Of a DNA stretch of 64,000 nucleotides, positions 54,206 to 63,115 are shown piece by piece. The notes under the pieces were generated by a model. The model did no database searches. It was given only the letters and a program-made list of their open reading frames with translations, and had not been told where the DNA came from. A program made the translations under genes and the position numbers. The number at the start of each line of letters is the position of its first letter. Positions within the stretch are counted from its first letter, which is position 1. This DNA is from Streptomyces sp. JJ66 (lineage in GTDB: Bacteria; Actinomycetota; Actinomycetes; Streptomycetales; Streptomycetaceae), in assembly GCF_019303495.1 (NCBI RefSeq), contig NZ_JAEVFI010000001.1, positions 124,001 to 188,000 of the forward strand, read 5' to 3'.

Positions 54206-55040
54206 TTTCGTACTCTTTCAGGTACTCGCGGAACACGGTCACGCTCTCCTCGCTGTCAAGGGCCTTTGAGCGGGCAACGTCCATGAGCGTCGCCAGCTCA
54301 ACCACGTCGGCCGGAGTCTCGAGGGACACGCCGGACGCGAACGACTCCACGTAGGCGAAACTGGCACCATCCTGGAGGGTGAGCAAGCTCAAGCTACCGC
54401 CCAGCAGCGGGTGCACTCCACTGGCGAAAGGGAGCACTTGCACTTGCACGCCACTCTTTGACTCGATCACCTGGAGTATGTGCCGGATCTGCTCAGCTAT
54501 GACGGCCGGTCCACCCACCGGCCGACGCAAGGCCGATTCATCCATGATCGCCCAGTACAGCGGCGGCTTGGCTGAGTCCAGCACCGCACGGCGGTGTGCC
54601 CGCTTGGCGACTTGCAGTGCGATGTTCTCGGCATCCTTGCCCGGCATCGTTTCCGTGTAGAGCGCGGATGTGTAGGACTCGATCTGTAGCAACCCCGGCA
54701 CCACGCTGGAGTTGAACGTCTGGATGCGGGCGGCACGCTTCTCCGCCTCCAACACCTTGTGACCCCACTTCGGCGTCTCTGCGGCGAGAGCCACCGCCAG
54801 GGCCAGTAGGTCTCTGATGAGCCCGTCCATGCCGTAGAAGTCGTCCATGGCCTCCGCCAGGGTGACGGACGGCAGCTGCTCGCCGCTCTCCACGCGGCTC
54901 AGGTACGTGTGCGGGTACCCCAGCTTCTCAGCGAGCCCACGCAACGACAGACCGGCTTGCAGGCGCGCCCTCTTGGCCCGTGCGGCGAGCATCCCCGCAG
55001 GTGAAGCGGTCCCTTCGTTTTCTTCCGGTTCCAGCTCCAA
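54195..55040 (-). CDS. HTH (XRE) plus DUF5753 regulator
   Basis: 281 residues. XRE HTH (ARAKRARLQAGLSLRGLAEKLGYPHTYLSRVESGEQLPS, residues ~22-75) and the C-terminal DUF5753 domain (TFNSSVVPGLLQIESYTSALYTETMPG ... VQVQVLPFASGVHPLLGGSLSLL ... FAYVESFASGV). Pairs with DUF397 above. Upstream is the divergent three-gene hypothetical operon, which it might control. Confidence 0.93.
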   Translation of the reverse strand: MELEPEENEGTASPAGMLAARAKRARLQAGLSLRGLAEKLGYPHTYLSRVESGEQLPSVTLAEAMDDFYGMDGLIRDLLALAVALAAETPKWGHKVLEAEKRAARIQTFNSSVVPGLLQIESYTSALYTETMPGKDAENIALQVAKRAHRRAVLDSAKPPLYWAIMDESALRRPVGGPAVIAEQIRHILQVIESKSGVQVQVLPFASGVHPLLGGSLSLLTLQDGASFAYVESFASGVSLETPADVVELATLMDVARSKALDSEESVTVFREYLKEYENDD

Positions 55041-55167
55041 CGGCCTGACCTCCCCTCAAGAGACTGTTCACTAACAGTATTTGGTCACACGCCATCCGTA
55101 TACCCCACTCGTTGTTTTGGTGAAGCTTGGGACAGCGACACCAGCAGACGAAGGGAACGGCACTGCC

Positions 55168-55545
55168 ATGACCTACCGCCCGCCCCAACCCGCCCAGACG
55201 GACGCCATAGAGCAGTTGGTGGCCGCTCCCGTGCCGGACCGGGAGCCCCTGGCGCATCCCGTCTGCCCCGTGTGTTGCGCGGCGGCGTGGGACGGGATCG
55301 CCGCTCGGCAGCGGCAGGCCCCGGTGCGGTGCCCACTGCGGTCAAGTGATCTCCGCGCACTTCCACCGGACGGGCCGGGACGGGAGGGCGGAGCAGCGAC
55401 CCCCGGTGCCCCGCAGCACCCCCGCGCAGCCGTACCGGACCCCGGCCACAACGACGCGCCCGCGCCCGGTGACGACCTGGCCGAACGGCTGGCCAGGTTG
55501 CGAGAGGACATCGCACGCCACTTCAACAAGCTGGGGAACCTGTGA
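55168..55545 (+). CDS. Hypothetical small protein, Cys-containing
   Basis: 125 residues from the ATG at 55168 (GAAGGGAA upstream). HPVCPVCCAAAWDGIAARQ suggests a short zinc-binding knuckle. The middle (about residues 50-100) is Pro/Gly-rich and looks frame-worn. The C-terminus is helical (LAERLARLREDIARHFNKLGN). Coupled by TGATG to the next gene. Found beside HTH-DUF5753 genes in accessory regions; unrecognised. Confidence 0.6.
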   Translation: MTYRPPQPAQTDAIEQLVAAPVPDREPLAHPVCPVCCAAAWDGIAARQRQAPVRCPLRSSDLRALPPDGPGREGGAATPGAPQHPRAAVPDPGHNDAPAPGDDLAERLARLREDIARHFNKLGNL

Positions 55546-55829
55546 TGCGCGAACGCTACGGATTTTGGCGCTTCCGCGTGGAAGCCGACCTTGAACCGGA
55601 TGCGGAGCCCCGCACCTTCACCCCGCACTGTGCCGTGTGCGGCGACCGTGGCCCCGTGGTGGAAGCCGAGAGGCAAGGCACCCCAGAGACGCAGGAGAAA
55701 GCCGACCACGAAGCGCGGACAGCGGCAGCCGGGTGGATCGAAACCCACCGGAGCGTCCCCCGCGAACACCTGTCCTACCGCCTGACGGCCACCACCCCGT
55801 ACCGCATCGTTCCGGGAGCGTGGGAATGA
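55545..55829 (+). CDS. Hypothetical protein (DUF7848-like)
   Basis: 94 residues. Has a CAVCG zinc-knuckle-like half (FTPHCAVCGDRGPVVEAE) and a helix with HETHRS-type end (ARTAAAGWIETHRSVPREHLSYRLTATTPYRIVPG). The layout is familiar from small accessory proteins in Streptomyces that lie next to DUF397/HTH genes. ATGA overlap with the following gene. Confidence 0.7.
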   Translation: MRERYGFWRFRVEADLEPDAEPRTFTPHCAVCGDRGPVVEAERQGTPETQEKADHEARTAAAGWIETHRSVPREHLSYRLTATTPYRIVPGAWE

Positions 55830-56404
55830 GACGCCCCGACTACTACTGGTGCGAATTCGTGGTCCGCAGCTCCGTGGACGGGCGGGAATGGTTCCTTGGC
55901 GGTTACCGCGCCAGCTCCCCCCGCCTGGCCCTACGGTGGCTACGCAGCCGGGCACACCGGGTAGCCAACGCGCTGGACCCCATCCCCGGGCGGGGGCCGT
56001 TACCGCCTGAATCCCTGCACGCTGTCAGCATTCAGAGTCCCAACCCCGGACACATCTTCCGGAAATGGGCCACCGACTTCGCACAACAGGGCTGGCAAAT
56101 GGACGCGCTGCTCCACGGCCTGAGCGTCAGCATTACCGCTGGCGGCCCAGACCGAATCGTCGGTCTCGCTGACACAGACGTTTGTTTCGCGCTCACCTGC
56201 CGCCCCATCCTGCTGGGCGTCGTGACCGCGGGGCGCCTCAGTCAGACAGGCAGTGCGGCCGTCATCGCTTCCAGGAACTGGAATGCGCTTGACCTGGATC
56301 GCATCAGCCCTGCGGACGCGAGCAGCCCGGCGAGCGAGATCAACGCGCTCGCTGACTATTGCGACGGCCCAGAGCAGCGCTGCGCGGATCACGACTCCCC
56401 CTGA
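55826..56404 (+). CDS. Hypothetical protein, third of the coupled set
   Basis: 192 residues. The first ~50 (MRRPDYYWCEFVVRSSVDGREW and following) look like a real folded domain. From about residue 55 composition changes and becomes less biased, so the C-terminal two thirds may come from a frameshift or fusion to other sequence. Not recognised. Confidence 0.5.
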   Translation: MRRPDYYWCEFVVRSSVDGREWFLGGYRASSPRLALRWLRSRAHRVANALDPIPGRGPLPPESLHAVSIQSPNPGHIFRKWATDFAQQGWQMDALLHGLSVSITAGGPDRIVGLADTDVCFALTCRPILLGVVTAGRLSQTGSAAVIASRNWNALDLDRISPADASSPASEINALADYCDGPEQRCADHDSP

Positions 56405-56696
56405 TCTCCGCCCCTGCCGGGACGTAACCGACAAGGTTCCCCCACCTCACGGAATCCCCGGCGGGGGCGGTGCAAGCCCCGCTAACGGCGAGCCGATAGC
56501 GGTTCTGGATGCGCAGGCGACAGTGCGCGCCCAGGCAGTGAAGAAGGCGAAGGCGGCGGCACCTGGGAGTGGGGCGACTACACCCACCAGGCGTACAAAT
56601 CGGCGTTCGGTGACCTCAACATCCGGTTCTGGACCGGGAGCGAGGAAACCGAACGTCGCCGCAAGGTTCTGGATCGGGTGTACGCAGGTATCGGCG

Positions 56697-57005
56697 TCAC
56701 CGAGCGCGGGAAAAAGGTTTCCACCCCGCTCGCCACCACGTCCGCTTGGGCGGGGCCGTTTCCGCCACCCCCGGAACCGGTTCCGGGGGTGGCGCGATCC
56801 GGTCAGGATCAAGTCCTACCTTATGAGGGTGTACACACACGGGCGTTCCATCCGGCGCATATCGGTAGCCGTCTGCGGGGTGGAAAGGCGCTTCCCTGGT
56901 GGGCCGGTCGTACACCGAGAACTCCGACCGGGGGAGCCGCTTGGACGGGCAGATGCCGCACGCTGGATGGTCAGCATCCTTGGGACTCACGAAAGGCTCA
57001 GCCAT
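56697..57005 (-). CDS. Possible small Cys-motif protein
   Basis: 102 residues. The N-terminal half (CGICPSKRLPRSEFSVYDR and DGYRYAPDGTPVCVHPHKVGLDPD) has a CxxC and further Cys/His, reminiscent of a small zinc-binding protein, but no strong ribosome binding site is present and no family is recognised. It overlaps the decayed plus-strand frame; only one of the two can be real. Confidence 0.35.
   Translation of the reverse strand: MAEPFVSPKDADHPACGICPSKRLPRSEFSVYDRPTREAPFHPADGYRYAPDGTPVCVHPHKVGLDPDRIAPPPEPVPGVAETAPPKRTWWRAGWKPFSRAR
56763..56794. repeat. 32-bp perfect palindrome
   Basis: CGCCACCCCCGGAACC followed immediately by its reverse complement, no spacer. Could be a terminator-like cruciform, a dimeric protein site, or an end of a lost element. 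Confidence 0.85.
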
Positions 57006-57125
57006 AGCGCGAGCCTAGGCCCGCGTGAGGGGCCGGTAAGCCCGTCCGGCCGACTCCTGGCCCGCGTGAGCGCCCATACGGTCCCGTCCACGCGTTGCCC
57101 CGGCGGCGTGTGGACGGGGCCTTCC

Positions 57126-57163
57126 CGCTGTCCCTCGCGCATGACGCTGTCCCTCGCGCATGA
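57126..57163. repeat. Perfect 19-bp tandem duplication
   Basis: CGCTGTCCCTCGCGCATGA occurs twice head-to-tail. Recent duplication in non-coding DNA. Confidence 0.9.
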
Positions 57164-57219
57164 TGGGGACGGAGGCCCGCCGCTAGAGGGTGACGCACAC
57201 CACACGTGTCCGCACCGTG

Positions 57220-57233
57220 GGACACCGGTGTCC
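57220..57233 (+). promoter_or_regulatory. Palindrome GGACACCGGTGTCC upstream of the cys leader
   Basis: Perfect 14-bp palindrome, 53 bp before the leader-peptide start, followed by an AT-rich TATGAT at 57235-57240 that could be a -10. A plausible operator for the sulfur-assimilation promoter; regulator unknown. Confidence 0.45.
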
Positions 57234-57285
57234 ATATGATGGATAGCGGTGGACTGGCCTTCCCCCGCGTGCGACGCTTCTGCTC

Positions 57286-57369
57286 ATGTCCACAGCTGGA
57301 ATCGCCTTGGTGAGTCGACGGCACGTCGATCTCGGTCGCATGTCCAGCGCCATCTGTCCGGCGGGCTGA
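57286..57369 (+). CDS. Cys-type leader peptide (27 aa)
   Basis: ATG at 57286. The C-terminal half SRRHVDLGRMSSAICPAG matches the small SRRHVDL(C/G)R-type leader peptides found in Streptomyces before sulfur-assimilation and sulfonate-transport genes. A single Cys codon near the end suits attenuation by cysteine supply. It is 201 bp upstream of the sulfite reductase start. The intervening GC-rich leader can fold (CACGCGGGGGCGCGCG region near 57500). Regulation by cysteine is inferred. Confidence 0.7.
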   Translation: MSTAGIALVSRRHVDLGRMSSAICPAG

Positions 57370-57570
57370 CAGTCCCAGCACCGACGCCTCACCGACAGAC
57401 CTCACGCACGTAGCCCCCGCCGTCGCGGGCGCGTGTCACCCCTGACTTTCCCGCCAGCGCGGTCGCGAGACCGCGTGTCCGCCGCGCCCGCCTGCCCGCA
57501 CGCGGGGGCGCGCGCCTCCCGCCCGGGGAGGCGAAACCCGCCCGCCCGTCAGCCCGAAGGACCTGCCACC

Positions 57571-59265
57571 ATGGCCGACCAGCCCAAGCCAGCCGCCGCC
57601 CCGACGCGCCGCAAGCCCGGCCGCCACCGTGGCGAGGGCCAGTGGGCCAAGGGACACTTCACCCCGCTGAACGCCAACGAGCAGACCAAGAAGGACGACG
57701 ACGGTCTCAATGTGCGGACACGCATTGAGACGATCTACGCCCACCGCGGCTTCGACTCCATCGACGGCGCCGACCTGCGTGGCCGCATGCGCTGGTGGGG
57801 CCTGTACACCCAGCGCAAGCCCGGCATCGACGGCGGCAAGACCGCCATCTTGGAGCCGGAGGAGCTGGACGACGAGTTCTTCATGCTGCGGGTACGCATC
57901 GACGGCGGGCGGCTGACCACCGAGCAGCTGCGCGTGATCGGTGAGATCTCCCAGGAGTTCGCCCGGGGCACCGCCGACATCACCGACCGGCAGAACGTCC
58001 AGTACCACTGGATTCGCATCGAGGACATGCCGGAGATCTGGCGCCGCCTGGAGGGCGTGGGCCTGTCCACCACCGAGGCGTGCGGCGACACCCCGCGCGT
58101 GGTGCTGGGCTCGCCGGTCGCCGGGATCGCCGCCGACGAGATCATCGACGGCACCCCCGCGATCGAGGAGGTGCAGCGCCGCGTCATCGGCAATCCCGCC
58201 TTCTCCAACCTGCCGCGCAAGTTCAAGTCCGCCATCTCCGGCTCGCCGCTGCTGGACGTGGTGCACGAGATCAACGACGTCGCCTTCGTCGGCGTTGACC
58301 ACCCCGAGTACGGGCCCGGCTTCGACGTGTGGGTCGGCGGCGGGCTGTCCACCAACCCGAAGATCGGCGTGCGGCTGGGCGCGTGGACGCCGCTGGAGGA
58401 GGTCGCCGACGTCTACGAGGGCGTCGTCAGCATCTTCCGCGACTACGGCTACCGCCGCCTGCGCACCCGCGCCCGGATCAAGTTCCTCGTCGCCGACTGG
58501 GGCCCGGAGAAGTTCCGCCAGGTGCTGGAGGACGAGTACCTGGGCCGCAAGCTGGCCGACGGCCCGGCTCCGCGCACGCCGGTCGAGCGCTGGCGCGACC
58601 ACGTCGGCGTGCACCGGCAGAAGGACGGCCGCTACTACGTCGGCTTCGCCCCGCGCGTGGGCCGGGTGGACGGCGCGACGCTGACGAAGATCGCCGACCT
58701 GGCCGAGGCGCACGGCTCACAGCGGGTGCGTACCACCGTCGAGCAGAAGATGCTCGTCCTCGACGTGCCCGAGGAGCAGGTGGCGCCGCTGCGCGAGGGG
58801 CTGGCGGCACTGGATCTGACCACCGAGCCGTCCCCGTTCCGGCGCGGCACGATGGCCTGCACCGGCATCGAGTTCTGCAAGCTGGCGATCGTCGAGACCA
58901 AGGGCCGGGGCGCCGCGCTCATCGACGAGCTGGAGCGCCGCCTGCCGGACTTCGAGGAGCCGGTCACCATCAACCTCAACGGCTGCCCCAACTCCTGCGC
59001 CCGCATCCAGGTCGCGGACATCGGCCTGAAGGGCCAGCTGGTGCTGGACGAGGACGGCAACCAGGTCGAGGGCTACCAGGTGCACCTGGGCGGCTCGCTG
59101 GGTCTTGAGCCGGGCTTCGGCCGCAAGGTGCGCGGGCTGAAGGTGACCGCCGCCGGGCTGCCCGACTACGTCGAGCGCGTCCTGCGCAACTTCTCCGAGC
59201 AGCGCACCGAGGGCGAGCGGTTCGCCCAGTGGGCGGCCCGGGCGGACGAGGGGGCGCTGAAGTGA
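57571..59265 (+). CDS. sirA: Sulfite reductase (ferredoxin), SirA/NirA type
   Basis: Six-electron reduction of sulfite to sulfide. 564 residues from the ATG at 57571. Two ferredoxin-like half domains (DEFFMLRVRIDGGRLTTEQLRVIGEISQEF, DITDRQNVQYHWIRIEDMPEIW) and siroheme/[4Fe-4S] ligands Cys430 and Cys436 (MACTGIEFCKLAIVETK), Cys472 and Cys476 (GCPNSCARI). First structural gene of the cys operon; sulfite rather than nitrite is favoured by the cysH-cysN context. Confidence 0.94.
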   Translation: MADQPKPAAAPTRRKPGRHRGEGQWAKGHFTPLNANEQTKKDDDGLNVRTRIETIYAHRGFDSIDGADLRGRMRWWGLYTQRKPGIDGGKTAILEPEELDDEFFMLRVRIDGGRLTTEQLRVIGEISQEFARGTADITDRQNVQYHWIRIEDMPEIWRRLEGVGLSTTEACGDTPRVVLGSPVAGIAADEIIDGTPAIEEVQRRVIGNPAFSNLPRKFKSAISGSPLLDVVHEINDVAFVGVDHPEYGPGFDVWVGGGLSTNPKIGVRLGAWTPLEEVADVYEGVVSIFRDYGYRRLRTRARIKFLVADWGPEKFRQVLEDEYLGRKLADGPAPRTPVERWRDHVGVHRQKDGRYYVGFAPRVGRVDGATLTKIADLAEAHGSQRVRTTVEQKMLVLDVPEEQVAPLREGLAALDLTTEPSPFRRGTMACTGIEFCKLAIVETKGRGAALIDELERRLPDFEEPVTINLNGCPNSCARIQVADIGLKGQLVLDEDGNQVEGYQVHLGGSLGLEPGFGRKVRGLKVTAAGLPDYVERVLRNFSEQRTEGERFAQWAARADEGALK

Positions 59266-59465
59266 GCGAACGCGCGGCGCCGTTCTACTGCCCGTACTGC
59301 GGGGACGAGGACCTGCGGCCGTCCGAGGAGGGGCCCGGCGCCTGGGAGTGCGGCGCCTGCAACCGGGCGTTCCGGCTCTCCTTCCTCGGGCTGCTCGCCC
59401 GTGGTTTCGAACGCGCTCAGGGCGCGACCGCGCGTCCCGACGACAGCGAAGGGGGAAGGGCATGA
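59262..59465 (+). CDS. Small zinc-ribbon protein of the cys operon
   Basis: 67 residues from a GTG overlapping the sirA stop. FYCPYCGDEDLRPSEEG and WECGACNRAFRLSFLGLL make a CxxC-CxxC zinc ribbon. A gene of this type occupies the same spot between sulfite reductase and cysH in other Streptomyces, from memory. Role unknown, perhaps assisting the reductase. Confidence 0.8.
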   Translation: MSERAAPFYCPYCGDEDLRPSEEGPGAWECGACNRAFRLSFLGLLARGFERAQGATARPDDSEGGRA

Positions 59466-60154
59466 CCACCGCGACCGACCTGCGCGAGCTGGCCGAGCGT
59501 GCCGGACGTGAGCTGGAGGACGCCTCGGCGCTGGACATCCTGCGCTGGGCCACCGGCACCTTCGGCGACCGCTTCTGCGTCACCTCCTCGATGGAGGACG
59601 CCGTCGTCGCCCACCTGGCCTCCCGGGCCCGGCCGGGCGTGGACGTCGTCTTCCTGGACACCGGCTACCACTTCCCGGAGACGATCGGCACCCGGGACGC
59701 CGTGGACGCCGTCCTGGACGTCCACGTCATCACGCTGACACCGAAGCAGTCCGTCGCCGAGCAGGAGGCCGAATACGGCCCGAAGCTGCACGACCGTGAC
59801 CCCGACCGGTGCTGCGCCCTGCGCAAGGTGGCGCCGCTGGAACAGGGGCTCACACAGTACGACGCGTGGGCTACCGGGCTGCGCCGCGACGAGTCGCCCA
59901 CCCGGGCGAACACGCCGGTCGTCGGCTGGGACGAGCGGCGCGGCAAGGTCAAGGTCTCGCCGATCGCCCGCTGGAGCCAGCAGGACGTGGACGCCTACGT
60001 CGCCGAGCACGGCGTGCTGACCAATCCGCTGCTGGAGGACGGCTACGCCTCCGTCGGCTGCGCGCCGTGCACCCGCCGGGTGCTGGCCGGTGAGGACGCC
60101 CGCGCCGGGCGCTGGGCCGGGCGCGGCAAGACCGAGTGCGGACTGCACGGCTGA
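59462..60154 (+). CDS. cysH: Adenylyl-sulfate (APS) reductase
   Basis: Reduces APS to sulfite with thioredoxin. 230 residues. PP-loop-like SSMEDAVVAHLA, CC at 117-118 (RCCALRK) and CxxC at 200-203 (GCAPCTR), which bind the [4Fe-4S] cluster that marks the APS-using branch, plus the C-terminal catalytic Cys in KTECGLHG. ATGA-type overlap with the zinc-ribbon gene. Confidence 0.95.
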   Translation: MTTATDLRELAERAGRELEDASALDILRWATGTFGDRFCVTSSMEDAVVAHLASRARPGVDVVFLDTGYHFPETIGTRDAVDAVLDVHVITLTPKQSVAEQEAEYGPKLHDRDPDRCCALRKVAPLEQGLTQYDAWATGLRRDESPTRANTPVVGWDERRGKVKVSPIARWSQQDVDAYVAEHGVLTNPLLEDGYASVGCAPCTRRVLAGEDARAGRWAGRGKTECGLHG

Positions 60155-60243
60155 GGGGCGGCGAGCGGTCGGTGGAGGACAGGCCGGTGGGCAAGGCGTC
60201 GGCGGGCGACAGGACGAGCGGGCACGGGACGCAGGGAGCACAG

Positions 60244-60792
60244 ATGAGTCAGGCGAGCGGCCACGGCGCCACGGTGTGGCTGACCGGGCTGCCCAGCGCG
60301 GGCAAGACGACGATCGCGCGGGCGCTGGCCCAGCGGCTGGAGGGCGCCGGGCAGCGGGTGGAGGTGCTCGACGGCGACGAGATCCGCGAGTTCCTCTCCG
60401 CCGGGCTCGGCTTCTCCCGCGAGGACCGGCACACCAACGTGCAGCGCGTCGGCTTCGTCGCCGAGCTGCTGGCGTCCCACGGTGTGACGGCGCTCGTGCC
60501 GGTCATCGCCCCGTTCGCCGACAGCCGGGAGGCGGTGCGCAAGCGGCACGAGCGCGCGGGCACGCCGTACGTCGAGGTGCACGTGGCCACACCCGTCGAG
60601 GTGTGCTCCGAGCGGGACGTGAAGGGCCTGTACGCGCGGCAGGCGGCCGGGGAGCTGTCCGGGCTCACCGGGGTGGACGACCCCTACGAGGCGCCCGCCG
60701 CCCCGGACCTGCGGATCGCGGCGCACGAGCAGAGCATCGAGGAGTCAGCGGCGGCGCTGCACGCGCTGCTGACCGGGAAGGGACTGGCATGA
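60244..60792 (+). CDS. cysC: Adenylyl-sulfate (APS) kinase
   Basis: 182 residues. Walker A GLPSAGKTT, DGDEIREFLSAGLGFSREDRHTNVQRVGFVAEL, and VEVCSERDVKGLYARQAAGELSGLTGVDDPYE are APS-kinase signatures. Makes PAPS. The start at 60244 follows GGGAG; the 89-bp gap after cysH is the longest within the core operon. With an APS-type CysH present, PAPS is likely for sulfation or regulation rather than reduction. Confidence 0.95.
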   Translation: MSQASGHGATVWLTGLPSAGKTTIARALAQRLEGAGQRVEVLDGDEIREFLSAGLGFSREDRHTNVQRVGFVAELLASHGVTALVPVIAPFADSREAVRKRHERAGTPYVEVHVATPVEVCSERDVKGLYARQAAGELSGLTGVDDPYEAPAAPDLRIAAHEQSIEESAAALHALLTGKGLA

Positions 60793-61730
60793 CGACCGCG
60801 ACCACGGCCGGAGTGACCGGGGCCGACGGCAGCCCGTACGCCCTGAGCCACCTGGACGCGCTGGAGTCCGAGGCGGTGCACATCTTCCGCGAGGTGGCCG
60901 GGGAGTTCGAGCGGCCGGTGATCCTGTTCTCCGGCGGCAAGGACTCGATCGTCATGCTGCACCTGGCGCTGAAGGCGTTCGCCCCGGCGCGGGTGCCGTT
61001 CGCGCTGCTGCACGTGGACACCGGGCACAACTTCCCCGAGGTGCTGGAGTACCGGGACCGCACGGTGGCCGCGCACTCCCTGCGGCTGCACGTGGCCTCG
61101 GTGCAGGAGTTCATCGACCGCGGTGAGCTGCGCGAGCGCCCGGACGGCACCCGCAACCCGCTGCAGACGGTGCCGCTGCTGCACGCCATCGAGGAGAACC
61201 GTTTCGACGCGGTGTTCGGCGGCGGGCGGCGGGACGAGGAGAAGGCCCGCGCGAAAGAGCGGGTGTTCTCGCTGCGCGACGAGTTCGGAGGGTGGGACCC
61301 GCGCCGCCAGCGCCCGGAGCTGTGGCAGCTCTACAACGGGCGGCACGCCCCCGGTGAGCACGTACGCGTCTTCCCGCTGTCCAATTGGACCGAGCTGGAC
61401 GTGTGGCAGTACATCGCGCGGGAGAAGATCGAGCTGCCCGCCATCTACTACGCCCACGAGCGCGAGGTGTTCGCCCGTAGCGGGATGTGGCTGGCCCCCG
61501 GCGCGTGGGGCGGGCCCCGGGAGGGCGAGCGCGTCGAGCGGCGCCAGGTGCGCTACCGCACCGTGGGCGACATGTCCTGCACCGGCGCGGTGGACTCCGG
61601 CGCCGACACCATCGAGAAGGTCATCGCCGAGATCGCCGCGTCCCGGCTGACCGAGCGGGGCGCCACCCGCGCCGACGACAAGCTGTCGGAGGCCGCCATG
61701 GAGGACCGCAAGCGCGAGGGATACTTCTGA
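60789..61730 (+). CDS. cysD: Sulfate adenylyltransferase subunit 2
   Basis: 313 residues. PP-loop FSGGKDSIVML, LHVDTGHNFPEVLEYRD, GGGRRDEEKARAKER and FPLSNWTELDVWQYI are CysD signatures. Forms APS with the GTPase subunit CysN. ATGA overlap with cysC. Confidence 0.97.
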   Translation: MTTATTAGVTGADGSPYALSHLDALESEAVHIFREVAGEFERPVILFSGGKDSIVMLHLALKAFAPARVPFALLHVDTGHNFPEVLEYRDRTVAAHSLRLHVASVQEFIDRGELRERPDGTRNPLQTVPLLHAIEENRFDAVFGGGRRDEEKARAKERVFSLRDEFGGWDPRRQRPELWQLYNGRHAPGEHVRVFPLSNWTELDVWQYIAREKIELPAIYYAHEREVFARSGMWLAPGAWGGPREGERVERRQVRYRTVGDMSCTGAVDSGADTIEKVIAEIAASRLTERGATRADDKLSEAAMEDRKREGYF

Positions 61731-63115
61731 TGAGCCAGACCACCCCTTCCCCCACCGGTTCCGCCGACGTGGCCGCCGCTGACCTGACCGGACTGGCCGG
61801 GAGTTCGCTGCTGCGGTTCGCTACCGCGGGCAGCGTGGACGACGGCAAGTCCACCCTGGTCGGGCGGCTGCTGCACGACTCCAAGTCGGTGCTGGCCGAC
61901 CAGCTGGAGGCCGTCGAGCACGCCTCCCGCAACCGGGGCCAGCAGGCACCGGACCTCGCGCTGCTGACCGACGGGTTGCGCGCCGAGCGCGAGCAGGGCA
62001 TCACCATCGACGTCGCCTACCGCTACTTCGCCACGCCCCGGCGCCGGTTCATCCTCGCCGACACCCCCGGCCACGTGCAGTACACCCGCAACATGGTCAC
62101 CGGTGCCTCCACCGCCGAGCTGGCCGTGGTGCTGGTGGACGCGCGCAACGGCGTTGTCGAGCAGACCCGCCGGCACGCCGCCGTCGCCGCGCTGCTGCGC
62201 GTGCCGCACGTCGTCCTCGCGGTGAACAAGATGGACCTGGTGGACTACGCCGAGCCCGTCTTCGCCGCCATCGCCGAGGAGTTCACCGCCTACGCCGCCT
62301 CGCTCGGGGTGCCGGAGATCACCGCGATCCCGATCTCCGCGCTCGCCGGCGACAACGTGGTCACCGCCTCGGCGCACATGGACTGGTACGGCGGGCCCAC
62401 CGTGCTGGAGCACCTGGAGACGGTGCCGGTCACCCACGACCCGACCGGCGACGTCGCCCGCTTCCCCGTCCAGTACGTGATCCGGCCGCAGACGCCCGAG
62501 CTGCCCGACTACCGGGGTTACGCCGGTCAGCTCGCCTCCGGGGTGCTGCGCGTGGGGCAGGCCGTCACCGTGCTGCCCTCGGGCCGCACCTCCACCGTCG
62601 AGGGCATCGACGCGCTGGGCACCTCGGTGGACGTCGCGTGGGCGCCGCAGTCCGTCACCGTGCGGCTGGCCGACGACCTGGACATCTCCCGGGGCGACAT
62701 CATCGCCCCCTCCGACGCCGCCGTCACCCCCAGCCAGGACCTGACCGCGACCGTGTGCCACCTGCACGACACGCCCCTGACGGTGGGGCAGCGGGTGCTG
62801 CTCAAGCACACCACGCGCACCGTGAAGGCGATCGTCAAGCAGATCCCCTCCCGGCTCACCCTGGACGACCTCTCCCAGCACCCCGAGCCCGGCACACTGG
62901 CCGCCAACGACATCGGCCGCGTGGTGCTGCGCACCGCCGAACCGCTGGCCGTCGATGCCTACGCCGACTCCCGCCGCACCGGATCGTTCCTGCTCATCGA
63001 CCCCGCCGACGGCACCACCCTCACCGCGGGCATGGCCGGTGACGCCTTCGCCGAGGCGGCCTTGGGCACCGCGGCGCCCAAGGCGGCCGCCGAGGACGCG
63101 GGGTGGGACTTTTGA
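61730..63115 (+). CDS. cysN: Sulfate adenylyltransferase subunit 1 (GTPase)
   Basis: 461 residues. GTPase motifs AGSVDDGKSTLVGRLLHDSK, DTPGHVQYTRNMVTGAS and NKMDLVDY, then beta-barrel domains as in EF-Tu. No fused APS-kinase domain, in agreement with separate cysC. TGATG overlap with cysD. Confidence 0.97.
   Translation: MSQTTPSPTGSADVAAADLTGLAGSSLLRFATAGSVDDGKSTLVGRLLHDSKSVLADQLEAVEHASRNRGQQAPDLALLTDGLRAEREQGITIDVAYRYFATPRRRFILADTPGHVQYTRNMVTGASTAELAVVLVDARNGVVEQTRRHAAVAALLRVPHVVLAVNKMDLVDYAEPVFAAIAEEFTAYAASLGVPEITAIPISALAGDNVVTASAHMDWYGGPTVLEHLETVPVTHDPTGDVARFPVQYVIRPQTPELPDYRGYAGQLASGVLRVGQAVTVLPSGRTSTVEGIDALGTSVDVAWAPQSVTVRLADDLDISRGDIIAPSDAAVTPSQDLTATVCHLHDTPLTVGQRVLLKHTTRTVKAIVKQIPSRLTLDDLSQHPEPGTLAANDIGRVVLRTAEPLAVDAYADSRRTGSFLLIDPADGTTLTAGMAGDAFAEAALGTAAPKAAAEDAGWDF

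Larger units (their letters stand above)
56405..57285. other. Degenerate accessory stretch
   Basis: About 880 bp with no confident gene. A plus-strand frame from about 56558 to 56720 reads WEWGDYTHQAY, FGDLNIRFWTGSEETERR and VYAGIGVTERGKK, protein-like but with no intact start, suggesting a decayed gene from a mobile element. A weak minus-strand gene (56697-57005), a 32-bp palindrome and a 19-bp tandem repeat are listed separately. Likely remains of an integrated element. Confidence 0.5.

Noticed and set aside
56405..57285. tRNA gene or att site bordering the accessory stretch
   Set aside because: I found no cloverleaf-like sequence and no direct repeats framing the region.
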